A stretch of DNA of 64,000 bases from Roseburia sp. 499 (GTDB lineage: Bacteria; Bacillota; Clostridia; Lachnospirales; Lachnospiraceae). Position numbers and translations under genes: made by a program. This document shows positions 48,415 to 58,168 of this stretch, one piece after another (within the stretch, counting starts at the first letter, position 1; every line of letters starts with the position of its first letter). The stretch spans positions 1,488,001 through 1,552,000 of the forward strand of contig NZ_CP135164.1 of assembly GCF_001940225.2 (NCBI RefSeq), read 5' to 3'. Under the pieces are notes generated by a model that had not been told where the DNA came from, did not search any database, and saw only the letters and a program-made list of their open reading frames with translations.

Positions 48415-50351
48415 TATAACACCCGCTTAAATTTTTTCTCCAATTCATACTTTGACATAGAAATAATCGTTGGCCTGCCATGAGGACAATGATATGGATT
48501 CTCTAATGTCAAAAGTTCGTCTATTAACTTCTCAATCTCTGCCATGGACAGTTTTTGATTTCCCTTCACTGCCGCTTTGCAGGACATGGAAGCAATCTTT
48601 TCCGTTATCATATCCGGCTTTTCATTTCCGTGAAAACTTGCCAGACTATCTAAAATTTCTACCATAAGTTGTTTTCCGTCTAAGCCAAACAGATTTCCCG
48701 GAACCGCTGTGACCGAATACTCTTTTCCTCCAAATGGTTCTATTTCAAAGCCAAGTTTTTTAAAATAGTCCATATACTTTTTCAACAACTCTTCCTCTTG
48801 CATATTTAAAGTCAAAAGTACCGGCGGATAAATGGTCTGTGACGTAAATTCTTTATTTTCCAGCGACTTCATAGTTCGCTCATACAATACTTTTTCATGC
48901 GCTGCATGTTGGTCAATAATATAGAGATGGTCATCAAATTCGATTAACCAATAGGTTTCAAAAATCTGCCCAATAATCCTGTGATCCTTTTTGGATTCTA
49001 CATCCAAAAGTTTTCGCATATCCTCCTGAACCGGATTCTGGATAATTTCCTGTTGAAATTCCGGTTCTGCCTGTTCTGGCAATTTGTGCTCTATATGGGG
49101 CTCCTGTTTTATTGTTGTCTTTTGGTTTATGGTATAGGAAGACTGCTCTGCCACCATATCTGACTTTTTTGATATAACTGGCTGCTCAGGATATTTTCGT
49201 TCATATGGTGTATCCTTTCGTATGGATGCCCGTATCGCCTCCAAACGCTTTGCTTCAAAAGGTTCTGGTACATGCTGTTCACTCTTCAGACGCTCTTTAC
49301 GTGCCTGTTCCTCTCTTGCCTTTGCCTCCCGTTCTTTTTCCAATGAAACCTGATAAACTAATTCGCCTTGATTAATCGTATCACGAATTAACTTCTCTAA
49401 AAAATGATAAACTACCTCACCATTACTGAAGCGCAGTTCCATTTTGGTAGGATGTACATTTACATCTAAAAGTTGCCCATTGATAGATAAATGTAAAACT
49501 GTAAACGGATATTTGTGCTGCATCACAAAGGACTTATATCCTTCTTCAATGCTCTTTGCAATCAAACTGCTCTTCACATATCTTCCATTAATAAAATAAT
49601 TTTCAAAGTTACGGTTTCCTCTGGAAATCAATGGTTTTCCAATAAAACCTTTCACTGAAAACATTTCATTTTCTCCCTGAATCTCCAAAAGATTGGAAGC
49701 AATGTCTCTTCCATATATATGATAAATAATTTCTTTCAGATTTGAATTACCGGAAGTGTGGAGTTTCACTTGATTATTATTTATAAATTTAAAAGAAATT
49801 TCTGGGTGCGACATTGCCAATCGTTCCATTAAATCTCCGATATATCCGGCTTCTGTCTGCGGTGTCTTTAAAAATTTCCTTCGTGCCGGAGTATTATAAA
49901 AAAGATTCCGCACAAGAAAAGTTGTACCATCCGGTGCTCCGATTTCCTCTAGCGTTTTCTCTTTGCTTCCTTCAATAACATAACGCACTCCACTAATTCC
50001 CTGGGCTGTTTTTGTAATCAATTCCACTTGGGACACTGCCGCAATACTAGAAAGTGCCTCACCACGAAATCCCAAAGAGGATACCGTCAATAAATCTTCC
50101 ACACTTCGTATCTTACTGGTGGAATGACGTAAAAACGCCAATGGAACTTGTTCCTTTTCGATTCCCCAGCCATTATCCGTAATTCGAATAAAGGAAATAC
50201 CGCCTTCTTTAATTTCTACCGTAATTGCAGTGGCTCTGGCGTCAATGGCATTTTCTACCAGCTCTTTTACTACAGATGCGGGACGCTCAATTACTTCACC
50301 GGCTGCAATTTTGTCTATAGTCTGTTGGTCTAAAACTTCTATGTTTGGCAT
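48414..50351 (-). CDS. mutL: DNA mismatch repair protein MutL
   Basis: MutL couples mismatch recognition to strand removal. The 645 residues have the GHKL ATPase domain at the N-terminus (AAGEVIERPASVVKELVENAIDA, cited by span; TDNGWGI; GFRGEALSS). A variable linker (about 345-445) follows, and then the C-terminal endonuclease domain with DQHAAHEKVLYE (the DQHAx2Ex4E motif) and CPHGRPT. The nuclease motif shows methyl-independent repair without MutH. The gene lies directly after mutS and before miaA. Confidence 0.97.
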   Translation of the reverse strand: MPNIEVLDQQTIDKIAAGEVIERPASVVKELVENAIDARATAITVEIKEGGISFIRITDNGWGIEKEQVPLAFLRHSTSKIRSVEDLLTVSSLGFRGEALSSIAAVSQVELITKTAQGISGVRYVIEGSKEKTLEEIGAPDGTTFLVRNLFYNTPARRKFLKTPQTEAGYIGDLMERLAMSHPEISFKFINNNQVKLHTSGNSNLKEIIYHIYGRDIASNLLEIQGENEMFSVKGFIGKPLISRGNRNFENYFINGRYVKSSLIAKSIEEGYKSFVMQHKYPFTVLHLSINGQLLDVNVHPTKMELRFSNGEVVYHFLEKLIRDTINQGELVYQVSLEKEREAKAREEQARKERLKSEQHVPEPFEAKRLEAIRASIRKDTPYERKYPEQPVISKKSDMVAEQSSYTINQKTTIKQEPHIEHKLPEQAEPEFQQEIIQNPVQEDMRKLLDVESKKDHRIIGQIFETYWLIEFDDHLYIIDQHAAHEKVLYERTMKSLENKEFTSQTIYPPVLLTLNMQEEELLKKYMDYFKKLGFEIEPFGGKEYSVTAVPGNLFGLDGKQLMVEILDSLASFHGNEKPDMITEKIASMSCKAAVKGNQKLSMAEIEKLIDELLTLENPYHCPHGRPTIISMSKYELEKKFKRVL

Positions 50352-50396
50352 ATTTCCTCCTTCTTTTTCTTTTAGGTTTACATAATATTTTTATGT

Positions 50397-53057
50397 TTAC
50401 CAACGATTCTTTATTTTGTTTTGAAGCTGATATAATTTGTTCAACGCATCAATTGGCGTCAGATTTCCCAAATCAATTTCTTTAATTTCTTCAATAATAT
50501 CATCGTCTTTTACTGTATCAAAGAGAGACATTTGTGTCAAATCCACTTCATCCAGACGCTCTGGCTTTTTCTTTGACGTAGCACCGGTATCTGCCATAAT
50601 ACTGCTTGCCACCTCTGTAATATCGTTGGCGCTTAATTCTTCTGCAATTACCTTGGCACGCTCAATGACGCTTTCCGGTACTCCTGCCAACTTTGCAACC
50701 TGAATACCATAACTTCTGTCAGCGCCACCCGGAACAATTTTTCTTAAAAAAACAATATCATCGCCCTTTTCCTTTACTGCAATACAGTAATTATTTACAT
50801 TATTAAGCTTGCCTTCCAATTCCGTCAACTCATGATAATGCGTTGCAAATAGTGTCTTTGCTCCTAAAAGTTTCGGATTGCTGATATGCTCTACTACTGC
50901 CCAGGCAATACTCAATCCGTCAAAGGTACTGGTTCCTCTTCCGATTTCATCCAATACCAAAAGGCTATTGCTGGTAGCATTTCTTAAAATATTGGCAACC
51001 TCTGTCATTTCTACCATAAAGGTACTTTGTCCACTTGCCAAGTCATCAGAAGCTCCCACACGCGTAAATATGCGGTCAACAATTCCGATTTTAGCACTTT
51101 CTGCCGGAACAAAGCTTCCCACCTGTGCCATCAAAACAATTAATGCAGTCTGACGCATATAAGTAGACTTTCCTGCCATATTTGGTCCGGTGATAATGGA
51201 AATACGTTTCTTTCCATTATCCAGATAGGTATCATTGGATACGAACATATCATTACTTATCATTTTTTCAACCACTGGATGACGTCCGTTCTTAATATAA
51301 ATTACACCGTTTTCGTTAATAACCGGGCGGCAATAATTATTCCGCTCTGCCACCAATGCAAGCGAAGCAAACACATCTATCTTAGCAACTGCTTTTGCAG
51401 TTTTTTGAATACGCAGTACCTCTGCCGCAATCGTATCACGAATCTCACGATACAATTCATATTCCAATGAGATAAGCTTGTCTTCTGCGCCAAGAATGAT
51501 ATCTTCTAATTCCTTTAATTCCGGTGTAATATAACGTTCTGCATTGGCAAGGGTTTGTTTTCTGGTATAGTAATCCGGTACCAAATTTTTATAGGAATTA
51601 GTCACTTCCAGATAATATCCAAATACCTTATTATATTTAATTCGAAGATTCTTAATTCCGGTCTTTTCACGTTCCTTCGTTTCTAACTCCATAAGCCAGG
51701 TCTTGCCTTCTGTCTTGGCATGGCGCAGCCTATCTACTTCCTCGTTATAACCTTCCTTTAAGATGCCACCATCACGAACAGAAATAGGCGGCTCCTCAAT
51801 AATAGAACGTTCAATCAAATCATTGATATCCGAAAGTACATCCATCTCTTCTCGAATTTCATTTAACAGTGTTCCCTTAAATTCTCCCAAAAGATTCTTA
51901 ATGTATGGAAGCATGGACAAAGAACTCTTAAAAGCAATCAGGTCTCTTGGATTTGCGGTCTGATAGGTAACACGGCTGATTAAACGTTCTAAATCATAAA
52001 CCGGATTCAAATATTCTCGAATCTCTTCCCTGGTCATGGCATTCTGGTTCAATTCTTCAATGGCATCCAGACGCTGTTCTATTTGCTCTTTATCTATCAA
52101 TGGCTGTTCTACAAAGCTACGAAGCATTCGTGCACCCATGGCTGTTTTGGTTTTATCCAGAACCCAAAGCAAAGAGCCTCGTTTTTGTTTTTCCCTAAGA
52201 GTCTCTACCAGTTCCAGATTTCTTCTGGTAGAACTGTCAATAATCATATATTTTCCTGTGATATATAACTGCAAAGAAGTCATATTGGCAAGATTATTTT
52301 TCTGAGTTTCATAGAGATATTTTAACAAAGCTCCGGCTGCGATAGTTCCCGACTCATAATCTTGAATACCAAGTCCTTGGAGATTTTTCACTTTAAAATG
52401 TTCCATCAAGATTCCCTTCGCCGTTTCATCACTGAAATACCATGAATCCAAGGAATAAATTGCTATTCCGAGACGGTGTTTTAAATCTTCAAAATCCATT
52501 CCGGTCATATAAAAAGCTTCGTTACAGATAATTTCAGATGGCGCAAACTTATGTATTTCGTCTAACAGCTTACGCTCTGTATCTACTTCTGTTACATAAT
52601 AATCACCGGTAGTTACATCCGCAATAGAGATTCCATACCGATCCTGCATGTAAACGATACACATAATATAGTTATTTTTCGTTTCATCCAATGCCTGCGT
52701 ATCCAAATTGGTTCCGGGAGTTACAATACGGACAACCTCACGCTTAACCAACCCCTTTGCCATTTTAGGGTCCTCTACCTGTTCACAGATTGCCACCTTA
52801 TGTCCCTTGGAAACCAATTTATTCAAATAAGATTCCACCGCATGATAAGGCACACCGCACATAGGTGCTCGTTCCTCCAGACCGCAACTTTTTCCGGTCA
52901 AAGTAATTTCCAATTCTTTTGACGCTATTTCAGCGTCCTCAAAAAACATTTCGTAAAAATCGCCCAGACGGTAAAATAAAATACAATCCGGGTATTCCTG
53001 CTTGGTCTCCATATATTTCTGCATCATCGGTGTCAGTTCTGACATATTTACATTCAC
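50397..53057 (-). CDS. mutS: DNA mismatch repair protein MutS
   Basis: MutS recognises mismatches. The 886 residues have the mismatch-binding Phe motif in FYEMFFEDA preceded by RLGDFYE (about 33-43), the connector and lever domains, and the ATPase with GPNMAGKSTYMRQ (about 621-633), DEIGRGTSTFDG and FATHYHEL. The C-terminus has the MutS dimerisation tail. The GTG at 53057 is 7 nt after AGAGGAAG; an ATG four codons later is less well spaced. It is upstream of mutL. Confidence 0.97.
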   Translation of the reverse strand: MNVNMSELTPMMQKYMETKQEYPDCILFYRLGDFYEMFFEDAEIASKELEITLTGKSCGLEERAPMCGVPYHAVESYLNKLVSKGHKVAICEQVEDPKMAKGLVKREVVRIVTPGTNLDTQALDETKNNYIMCIVYMQDRYGISIADVTTGDYYVTEVDTERKLLDEIHKFAPSEIICNEAFYMTGMDFEDLKHRLGIAIYSLDSWYFSDETAKGILMEHFKVKNLQGLGIQDYESGTIAAGALLKYLYETQKNNLANMTSLQLYITGKYMIIDSSTRRNLELVETLREKQKRGSLLWVLDKTKTAMGARMLRSFVEQPLIDKEQIEQRLDAIEELNQNAMTREEIREYLNPVYDLERLISRVTYQTANPRDLIAFKSSLSMLPYIKNLLGEFKGTLLNEIREEMDVLSDINDLIERSIIEEPPISVRDGGILKEGYNEEVDRLRHAKTEGKTWLMELETKEREKTGIKNLRIKYNKVFGYYLEVTNSYKNLVPDYYTRKQTLANAERYITPELKELEDIILGAEDKLISLEYELYREIRDTIAAEVLRIQKTAKAVAKIDVFASLALVAERNNYCRPVINENGVIYIKNGRHPVVEKMISNDMFVSNDTYLDNGKKRISIITGPNMAGKSTYMRQTALIVLMAQVGSFVPAESAKIGIVDRIFTRVGASDDLASGQSTFMVEMTEVANILRNATSNSLLVLDEIGRGTSTFDGLSIAWAVVEHISNPKLLGAKTLFATHYHELTELEGKLNNVNNYCIAVKEKGDDIVFLRKIVPGGADRSYGIQVAKLAGVPESVIERAKVIAEELSANDITEVASSIMADTGATSKKKPERLDEVDLTQMSLFDTVKDDDIIEEIKEIDLGNLTPIDALNKLYQLQNKIKNRW

Positions 53058-53085
53058 GTTATTACTTCCTCTCGTTTCTGTTCAT

Positions 53086-54699
53086 TTACTCTGCATCCGG
53101 TACTTTATACCTTCTAACAATTTCTTCTGCTATTTTCATACCATCCATTGCTGCTGACATGATTCCACCTGCATATCCGGCACCTTCTCCACAAGGATAC
53201 AATCCCTTAAGACTGCTTTCAAAGTTCTCATCCCTTGGAATCCTTACCGGAGATGAAGTCCGACTTTCTACTCCTGAAAGAATCGCATCCTTCCGGTCAA
53301 AATCGGGAATACGCTTTGCAAAACTATGCATTCCCTGGATAAAAGATTCTGTAATCTCCTTTGGAAACAAAGTATGCAGTGCGCCAAAAGTATGATTTCC
53401 TTTTAATTCTGATGAAAACGCGCCATATGCTTCTGAAATTTTTCCTTTTTCAAAATCGCCAAACAACTGTTGTGGAACCATTCCATTTCCCAACTCATAT
53501 GCCCGTTCCTCTAATTTTCGTTGGAAAGCAACTCCACTTAATGGTCCTTCGCCACCAAAATCCTCTGGTGTTACAGTTACAATAATGGCACTGTTAGCAT
53601 TTTTTCCGTTTCTTCCACTGTAGCTCATTCCATTTACTGCAAGGCGTCCTTCTTCGGAAGAAGCATTTACTACATATCCACCCGGACACATACAAAAAGA
53701 ATAAACACCTCTACCATTTTCCAGATTTGCAGTCAATTTATAGGACGCTGCCGGAAGAATGGATGCAGCAGCCTCTCCGTACTGATTCTCACTAATCATC
53801 TGCTGTGGATGCTCTACACGCATTCCTACTGCAAAAGATTTTGCTTCCATAGGAACCTTTCGTTCTAACAACATCTCAAAGGTATCTCTTGCACTATGTC
53901 CAATCGCAAGCACTACTGCCTCTGCCGGAATGTTACAACTACTTCCATCCCGCTCATTTCTGCATACAACACCTGACACACTGCCATTTTCGACTGATAC
54001 ATCCGTTACACAAGTTTCAAAAAGATATTTTCCGCCCCATTCCTCAATCTGCCGACGCATATCCGCCACTACTTTAATCAAAATATCTGTTCCAATGTGT
54101 GGCTTATTAACATAAGAAATTTTTTCGGGTGCACCATGAGAAATAAAGATATCCAATACTTTTTTATTTCTTCCTTTTACATCCTTTACAAGGGTATTTA
54201 GCTTGCCATCTGAAAAAGTTCCTGCACCGCCCTCGCCAAATTGCACATTAGAACGAGTATCTAATACATTTGTTTTCCAAAAAGTTTCTACATCCTTTTG
54301 ACGTTCCTCTACGCATCTGCCTCGTTCTATAATCACAGGTTTGTAACCATGCTGCGCCAATAAATATCCACAAAACAAGCCTGCCGGACCACTTCCGATA
54401 ATCACAGGTCTGTTTTTCAGCTGTTGTGTTCCACTTTCCGGAAAATCATAGATTTCATCCTTTGCAAGGGAAATATAATTACTTTTAAGTTTTTTAAGAA
54501 GTTTTTCTTCTCCCGGCACCTGCACATCTACAGTATAAACATAAGAGACTTCCTGCTTTTTTCTGGCATCGATGGACTGTTTTCTTATCTTATACAGTTT
54601 GATCTCTGCTACTGGCACCCGAAGCATCTTTGCTATTTTCTGTTTTAGCTGCTCTTCTGTATGAGAGATAGGCAGTTTTAACTGCTGTATTCGAATCAT
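53086..54699 (-). CDS. NAD(P)/FAD-dependent oxidoreductase, uncharacterised
   Basis: The 537-residue flavoprotein has an N-terminal extra domain (about 1-90, MIRIQQLKLPISHTEEQLKQK) and an FAD-binding fold with VIIGSGPAGLFCGYLLAQHG (about 94-113). It also has GEGGAGTFSDGKLNTLV, VVLAIGHSARDTFEML and the C-terminal GEGAGYAGGIMSAAMDG. This family is widespread in Firmicutes and of unknown reaction. The ATGA overlap with the preceding flavoprotein gene shows translational coupling. Confidence 0.88.
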   Translation of the reverse strand: MIRIQQLKLPISHTEEQLKQKIAKMLRVPVAEIKLYKIRKQSIDARKKQEVSYVYTVDVQVPGEEKLLKKLKSNYISLAKDEIYDFPESGTQQLKNRPVIIGSGPAGLFCGYLLAQHGYKPVIIERGRCVEERQKDVETFWKTNVLDTRSNVQFGEGGAGTFSDGKLNTLVKDVKGRNKKVLDIFISHGAPEKISYVNKPHIGTDILIKVVADMRRQIEEWGGKYLFETCVTDVSVENGSVSGVVCRNERDGSSCNIPAEAVVLAIGHSARDTFEMLLERKVPMEAKSFAVGMRVEHPQQMISENQYGEAAASILPAASYKLTANLENGRGVYSFCMCPGGYVVNASSEEGRLAVNGMSYSGRNGKNANSAIIVTVTPEDFGGEGPLSGVAFQRKLEERAYELGNGMVPQQLFGDFEKGKISEAYGAFSSELKGNHTFGALHTLFPKEITESFIQGMHSFAKRIPDFDRKDAILSGVESRTSSPVRIPRDENFESSLKGLYPCGEGAGYAGGIMSAAMDGMKIAEEIVRRYKVPDAE

Positions 54700-55943
54700 A
54701 ATTGTTTACTTCCTTCCCCTGCATGTTTTCCAGCTACCCATCCGCTGGACCACGCCCACTGCAAATTATAGCCGCCACACATACCGTCAACATCAACTAC
54801 CTCGCCTGCGAAATAAAGTCCTGAAACTATTTTAGACTCCATCGTAGCTGCATCTATTTCTTCTGTATCCACACCACCGGCTGTTACCTGTGCTGCATCA
54901 AATCCTTTTGTTCCCACAATGTCCACGCGCAAATGACGAATCACATTCACTAATTTTTTTATTTCTTCTTTGGAACAAACTTCTGCTCTGGTTTCTGTGG
55001 AAATTCCTGCTTCTTTCAAAAGAACTCCTATTATTTTTTCAGAAAAAAGCCCAATCAATGCCTCTCGTGCAGACTTTCCCTTTCCATATTTCAAAAAACG
55101 TTCTTCCAACATAATTACAGTCTCTTCCTCTGTCTGCCATGGTAAAAAATCCAACAATACATAAACCTCTTTTCCTTCTGACAATCCATAAGAAGCATAT
55201 CGACTTAATTGGAAAACAGGAATTCCGGAAACTCCATTTTCTGTCAGTTGAAGTTCTCCGGTTTCTTCTGCAATTTCCTCATTTTCTATGTAAATTTTCA
55301 CCCGATTTTCTGCACGAATTCCTGCAATTTCCCGTAAAAATGACTGTTTTCCCTGCAAAGCAACAAGTGCAGGCACAATATCTGTCACTTTATGACCAAA
55401 TCCTACAATATATGGAATTCCGCTTCCATCGCTTCCTGTTTTCTTTGCAGCCTTACCACCGGTAGCAATAATACATGTTTTTCCCCTGAATTCTCCCTGC
55501 TTTGTATCAAAAATGAAGTATTTTCCTTCTTTATAAATTGAACGAATTCCTACATTGTATGCAATTCGCACTTTTTGCCGTCTGCATTCCATCAAAAGTA
55601 CTTCACGCACAGAAGAAGCCTGTCCACTAGCCGGATAATAGTAACCATCCCTTTTACTTCGCGGCTCTATTCCAAGCTCTTTAAAAAGGCTTAATGTATC
55701 TTCCAGACCAAATTGTTCAAAAACAGGCAATACAAAGGCAGGGTTATTGCTTCGATAATACGCAATCCCCTGCTTTTCGTTGGTAAAGTTGCATTTTCCA
55801 TTTCCGGTCGCCAATATTTTCTTTCCTGCACTATCCATATGTTCCAGAATCAGCACCTTAGCACCGGAACGTGCTGCACTGATTCCTGCCATCATTCCAG
55901 ATGCCCCTGCACCAACTATAATTACATCAAATTCTCTACCCAT
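54696..55943 (-). CDS. HI0933-family FAD-binding enzyme (aminoacetone oxidase-like / BaiN-type)
   Basis: The 415 residues begin with the Rossmann motif VIIVGAGASGMMAGISAARSG (about 6-26), then TGNGKCNFTNE, IATGGKAAKKTGSDGSG and the C-terminal VTAGGVDTEEIDAATMESK with GLYFAGEVVDVDGMCGGYN. Relatives include BaiN, a bile-acid flavin reductase, and proteins named aminoacetone oxidase; family name alone does not settle the substrate. It overlaps the next flavoprotein gene by 4 nt. Confidence 0.88.
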   Translation of the reverse strand: MGREFDVIIVGAGASGMMAGISAARSGAKVLILEHMDSAGKKILATGNGKCNFTNEKQGIAYYRSNNPAFVLPVFEQFGLEDTLSLFKELGIEPRSKRDGYYYPASGQASSVREVLLMECRRQKVRIAYNVGIRSIYKEGKYFIFDTKQGEFRGKTCIIATGGKAAKKTGSDGSGIPYIVGFGHKVTDIVPALVALQGKQSFLREIAGIRAENRVKIYIENEEIAEETGELQLTENGVSGIPVFQLSRYASYGLSEGKEVYVLLDFLPWQTEEETVIMLEERFLKYGKGKSAREALIGLFSEKIIGVLLKEAGISTETRAEVCSKEEIKKLVNVIRHLRVDIVGTKGFDAAQVTAGGVDTEEIDAATMESKIVSGLYFAGEVVDVDGMCGGYNLQWAWSSGWVAGKHAGEGSKQL

Positions 55944-56030
55944 GGGTCTTATTTCTTTCCTATCCTTCTGTCAATTTTCGCTACCCATGATTTTATCACA
56001 ATCAAAAATAACATTCAAGTTTTGTCACCA

Positions 56031-56432
56031 TTAACTAGAATAATTCTCAAGAAAATTGTAGAGCTGTTCTTCGCTACTAATGTACTTGCCTTCTTCAATT
56101 TCCTTCTGCAATTCCTCCGGAAGCTCCGATACTAAAATATCAGTAGATGCATACAAAGTCTTACGGTCTGTATGATAAACTGCAACATACCCTTTCTCCT
56201 CTAATAAAATGTACTCATAAGGTTCTACAACATTCAGACTTTCCTTTACATCTTGTACTTTTTTTTCTATTTGTGACAATTGGATATTTTCTTCTTCTAA
56301 AAGTGCAATTTGTTTTTCATAAATATTCTGCTTTTTCAGTGTTCCGATAAAAAAACCAGTACATCCAAAAAATGCAGCCGTAAATATAATTGTGCCTACT
56401 AATAGGCGGATACTACATCTTCTCTTCATCAT
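56031..56432 (-). CDS. BofC C-terminal domain-like membrane-anchored protein
   Basis: The 133 residues have a basic start (MMKRRCSIR), one membrane segment (about 10-30), a coiled-coil stretch (about 33-60) and a C-terminal region YEYILLEEKGYVAVYHTD...LPEELQKEIEEGKYISSEEQLYNFLENY that resembles the C-terminal domain of BofC. BofC works in the forespore of Bacillus, regulating SpoIVB signalling. Whether this protein does the same is unknown. Its ribosome site and start codon lie in the loop of a perfect 18-bp stem at 56401-56462. Confidence 0.6.
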   Translation of the reverse strand: MMKRRCSIRLLVGTIIFTAAFFGCTGFFIGTLKKQNIYEKQIALLEEENIQLSQIEKKVQDVKESLNVVEPYEYILLEEKGYVAVYHTDRKTLYASTDILVSELPEELQKEIEEGKYISSEEQLYNFLENYSS

Positions 56433-56462
56433 AAACTCCTTTTTATGTAGTATCCGCCTATT
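56401..56462. repeat. Perfect 18-bp inverted repeat enclosing the BofC-like start codon
   Basis: AATAGGCGGATACTACAT (56401-56418) and ATGTAGTATCCGCCTATT (56445-56462) are exact reverse complements separated by 26 nt. The minus-strand loop contains AAAAAGGAGTTT and ATGATG, the ribosome site and start of the BofC-like gene; the downstream arm encodes residues about 5-11. In mRNA this would be a strong hairpin displaying the start site in its loop. It is not followed by a T run. Confidence 0.75.
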
Positions 56463-56485
56463 TTGGATTTTTTATACACTATTTC

Positions 56486-58147
56486 TTATTTTTTCATCAG
56501 ATGCATTTTCTTTGCAAGTCGAACCAGTAAATAACCTTTCGGAAATGGCTTTAATTCTTCTTCATTCAGTCCACGCATCAATAAAAGAACTACTCCATAC
56601 ACAATAACACCTACAATAATAGATACTATTGTAGCTATTGCATTCATCTTTACCGTCTTTATGAGCAACTGGTATACTCCATATACTGCTCCTCCCATAA
56701 TCGCAGAGGCAATCCCTGGAATCAAAAATGTCTTTACAATTTCTTGACGATACTTTAGATATTTTCTTATCGCTGCTCCATTCAATATGCACATGAGAAA
56801 TGCAAAGAATGTATTTGCCCATACTACTGCATAGATATTAAGATCAAGTCCATACATAAGTGCCATTAATACACCAATATGAAGTACTAACGTAATTGCT
56901 GCATTTTTTACCGGAGCTTTCATCCTGTCAATTCCCTGTAATATTCCATTACTTAACGTAGACAGAGAGTAGAATACAATAGAAACTGCTCCCACCTGTA
57001 ACATTCTAGCCGGTAATTCTCTCGCATCATGGAATAGTAATTGCAAAATCGGTGATGCAAGCACACCCATTCCTACTGCACACGGAAATGCAATTACCAT
57101 AATAAAACGAATGGAACTTGCAACCTTTCGTCGTACCTGTGGTATATCTCTCGATGCAAATGCTGTCGCAAGACTTGGTACACTCGATGCAGCTAAAGAA
57201 GATGCAATCGCAATAGGTACATTAATAAGCGTCTTGTATTTCCCACTAAAAATCCCCCACATAGTACTATAAGTCTTTTCTTTATACCCTTGTGCAGCCG
57301 CAATATTTTTGAAAATTCCCATATCTAAAATAGAACTAATGTTATAAATTGTAGTACTTAATAAAACCGGTACAATTGTCATAATCAAAACAAAAAAAAT
57401 GTTCCGATAACTTTCTTCCCCTTTTCTTCTATCACGCAGCATTTGGTTCTTATATACCGGGCGATATACAGAAAATACAAATAATACAAATAACAATGCT
57501 GCAAATGCACCAAGACCAGTACCTATCGTTCCACCTGCTGCTCCATAAGCAGCTCCATACTGCTTCGAATTGCCAAGTACTGCTCCTATACGAGTACCAT
57601 ATCCAAAGAGCATATATGCTGTCCACACACTTACCACTGCATTAATAATTTGCTCTATTAACTGAGATATAGCACTCGGCATCATAGTTCCCATTCCCTG
57701 GAAAAATCCTCGTACCACTCCCAATACAGCTACAACCAAAAGCGTCGGCGCCAGCACTTTTAAAGCAAAGATACTTAATGGTGTTTTTACCAAATATACT
57801 GTTATAACTTCTGCACCAAAATACACAATCATTGCTGCTATGGTTCCAGAAATTACTGCAAATATCAGTGCTCCTTTAAAAAGGCGATATGCATTTTTTC
57901 TTTCTCCCTTTGCCACTCTGGTAGATACCAACTTTGAAACAGCTAAAGGTAAACTATAAGAGGAAATTAGCAATAAAATACTATATACCTCCATTGCTGC
58001 CCCATAGTAATCGTTACCAATATCCCCGATAATTGCCGTTAAGGGAATTCGGTACAGTAATCCGATAATTCTACTAATGATAGATGCCACTGCCAGAATA
58101 GAACCTTGCACCAAAAAACCAGATTCATTTTTTTTCTTTGTACTCAT
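56486..58147 (-). CDS. spoVB: SpoVB/MurJ-like lipid flippase (MVF/polysaccharide biosynthesis family)
   Basis: The 553-residue protein has about 14 membrane segments. The start GSILAVASIISRIIGLLYRIPLTAIIGDIGNDYYGAAMEVYSILLLIS (cited by span) is typical of the SpoVB branch of the MOP exporter superfamily. Members move lipid-linked wall precursors or polysaccharides across the membrane; SpoVB is needed for spore cortex synthesis. Several paralogues exist in such genomes, so the exact substrate is open. The ATG follows TTGAGGAACTTTT. Confidence 0.88.
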   Translation of the reverse strand: MSTKKKNESGFLVQGSILAVASIISRIIGLLYRIPLTAIIGDIGNDYYGAAMEVYSILLLISSYSLPLAVSKLVSTRVAKGERKNAYRLFKGALIFAVISGTIAAMIVYFGAEVITVYLVKTPLSIFALKVLAPTLLVVAVLGVVRGFFQGMGTMMPSAISQLIEQIINAVVSVWTAYMLFGYGTRIGAVLGNSKQYGAAYGAAGGTIGTGLGAFAALLFVLFVFSVYRPVYKNQMLRDRRKGEESYRNIFFVLIMTIVPVLLSTTIYNISSILDMGIFKNIAAAQGYKEKTYSTMWGIFSGKYKTLINVPIAIASSLAASSVPSLATAFASRDIPQVRRKVASSIRFIMVIAFPCAVGMGVLASPILQLLFHDARELPARMLQVGAVSIVFYSLSTLSNGILQGIDRMKAPVKNAAITLVLHIGVLMALMYGLDLNIYAVVWANTFFAFLMCILNGAAIRKYLKYRQEIVKTFLIPGIASAIMGGAVYGVYQLLIKTVKMNAIATIVSIIVGVIVYGVVLLLMRGLNEEELKPFPKGYLLVRLAKKMHLMKK

Positions 58148-58168
58148 AAAAGTTCCTCAAATTCGTTC

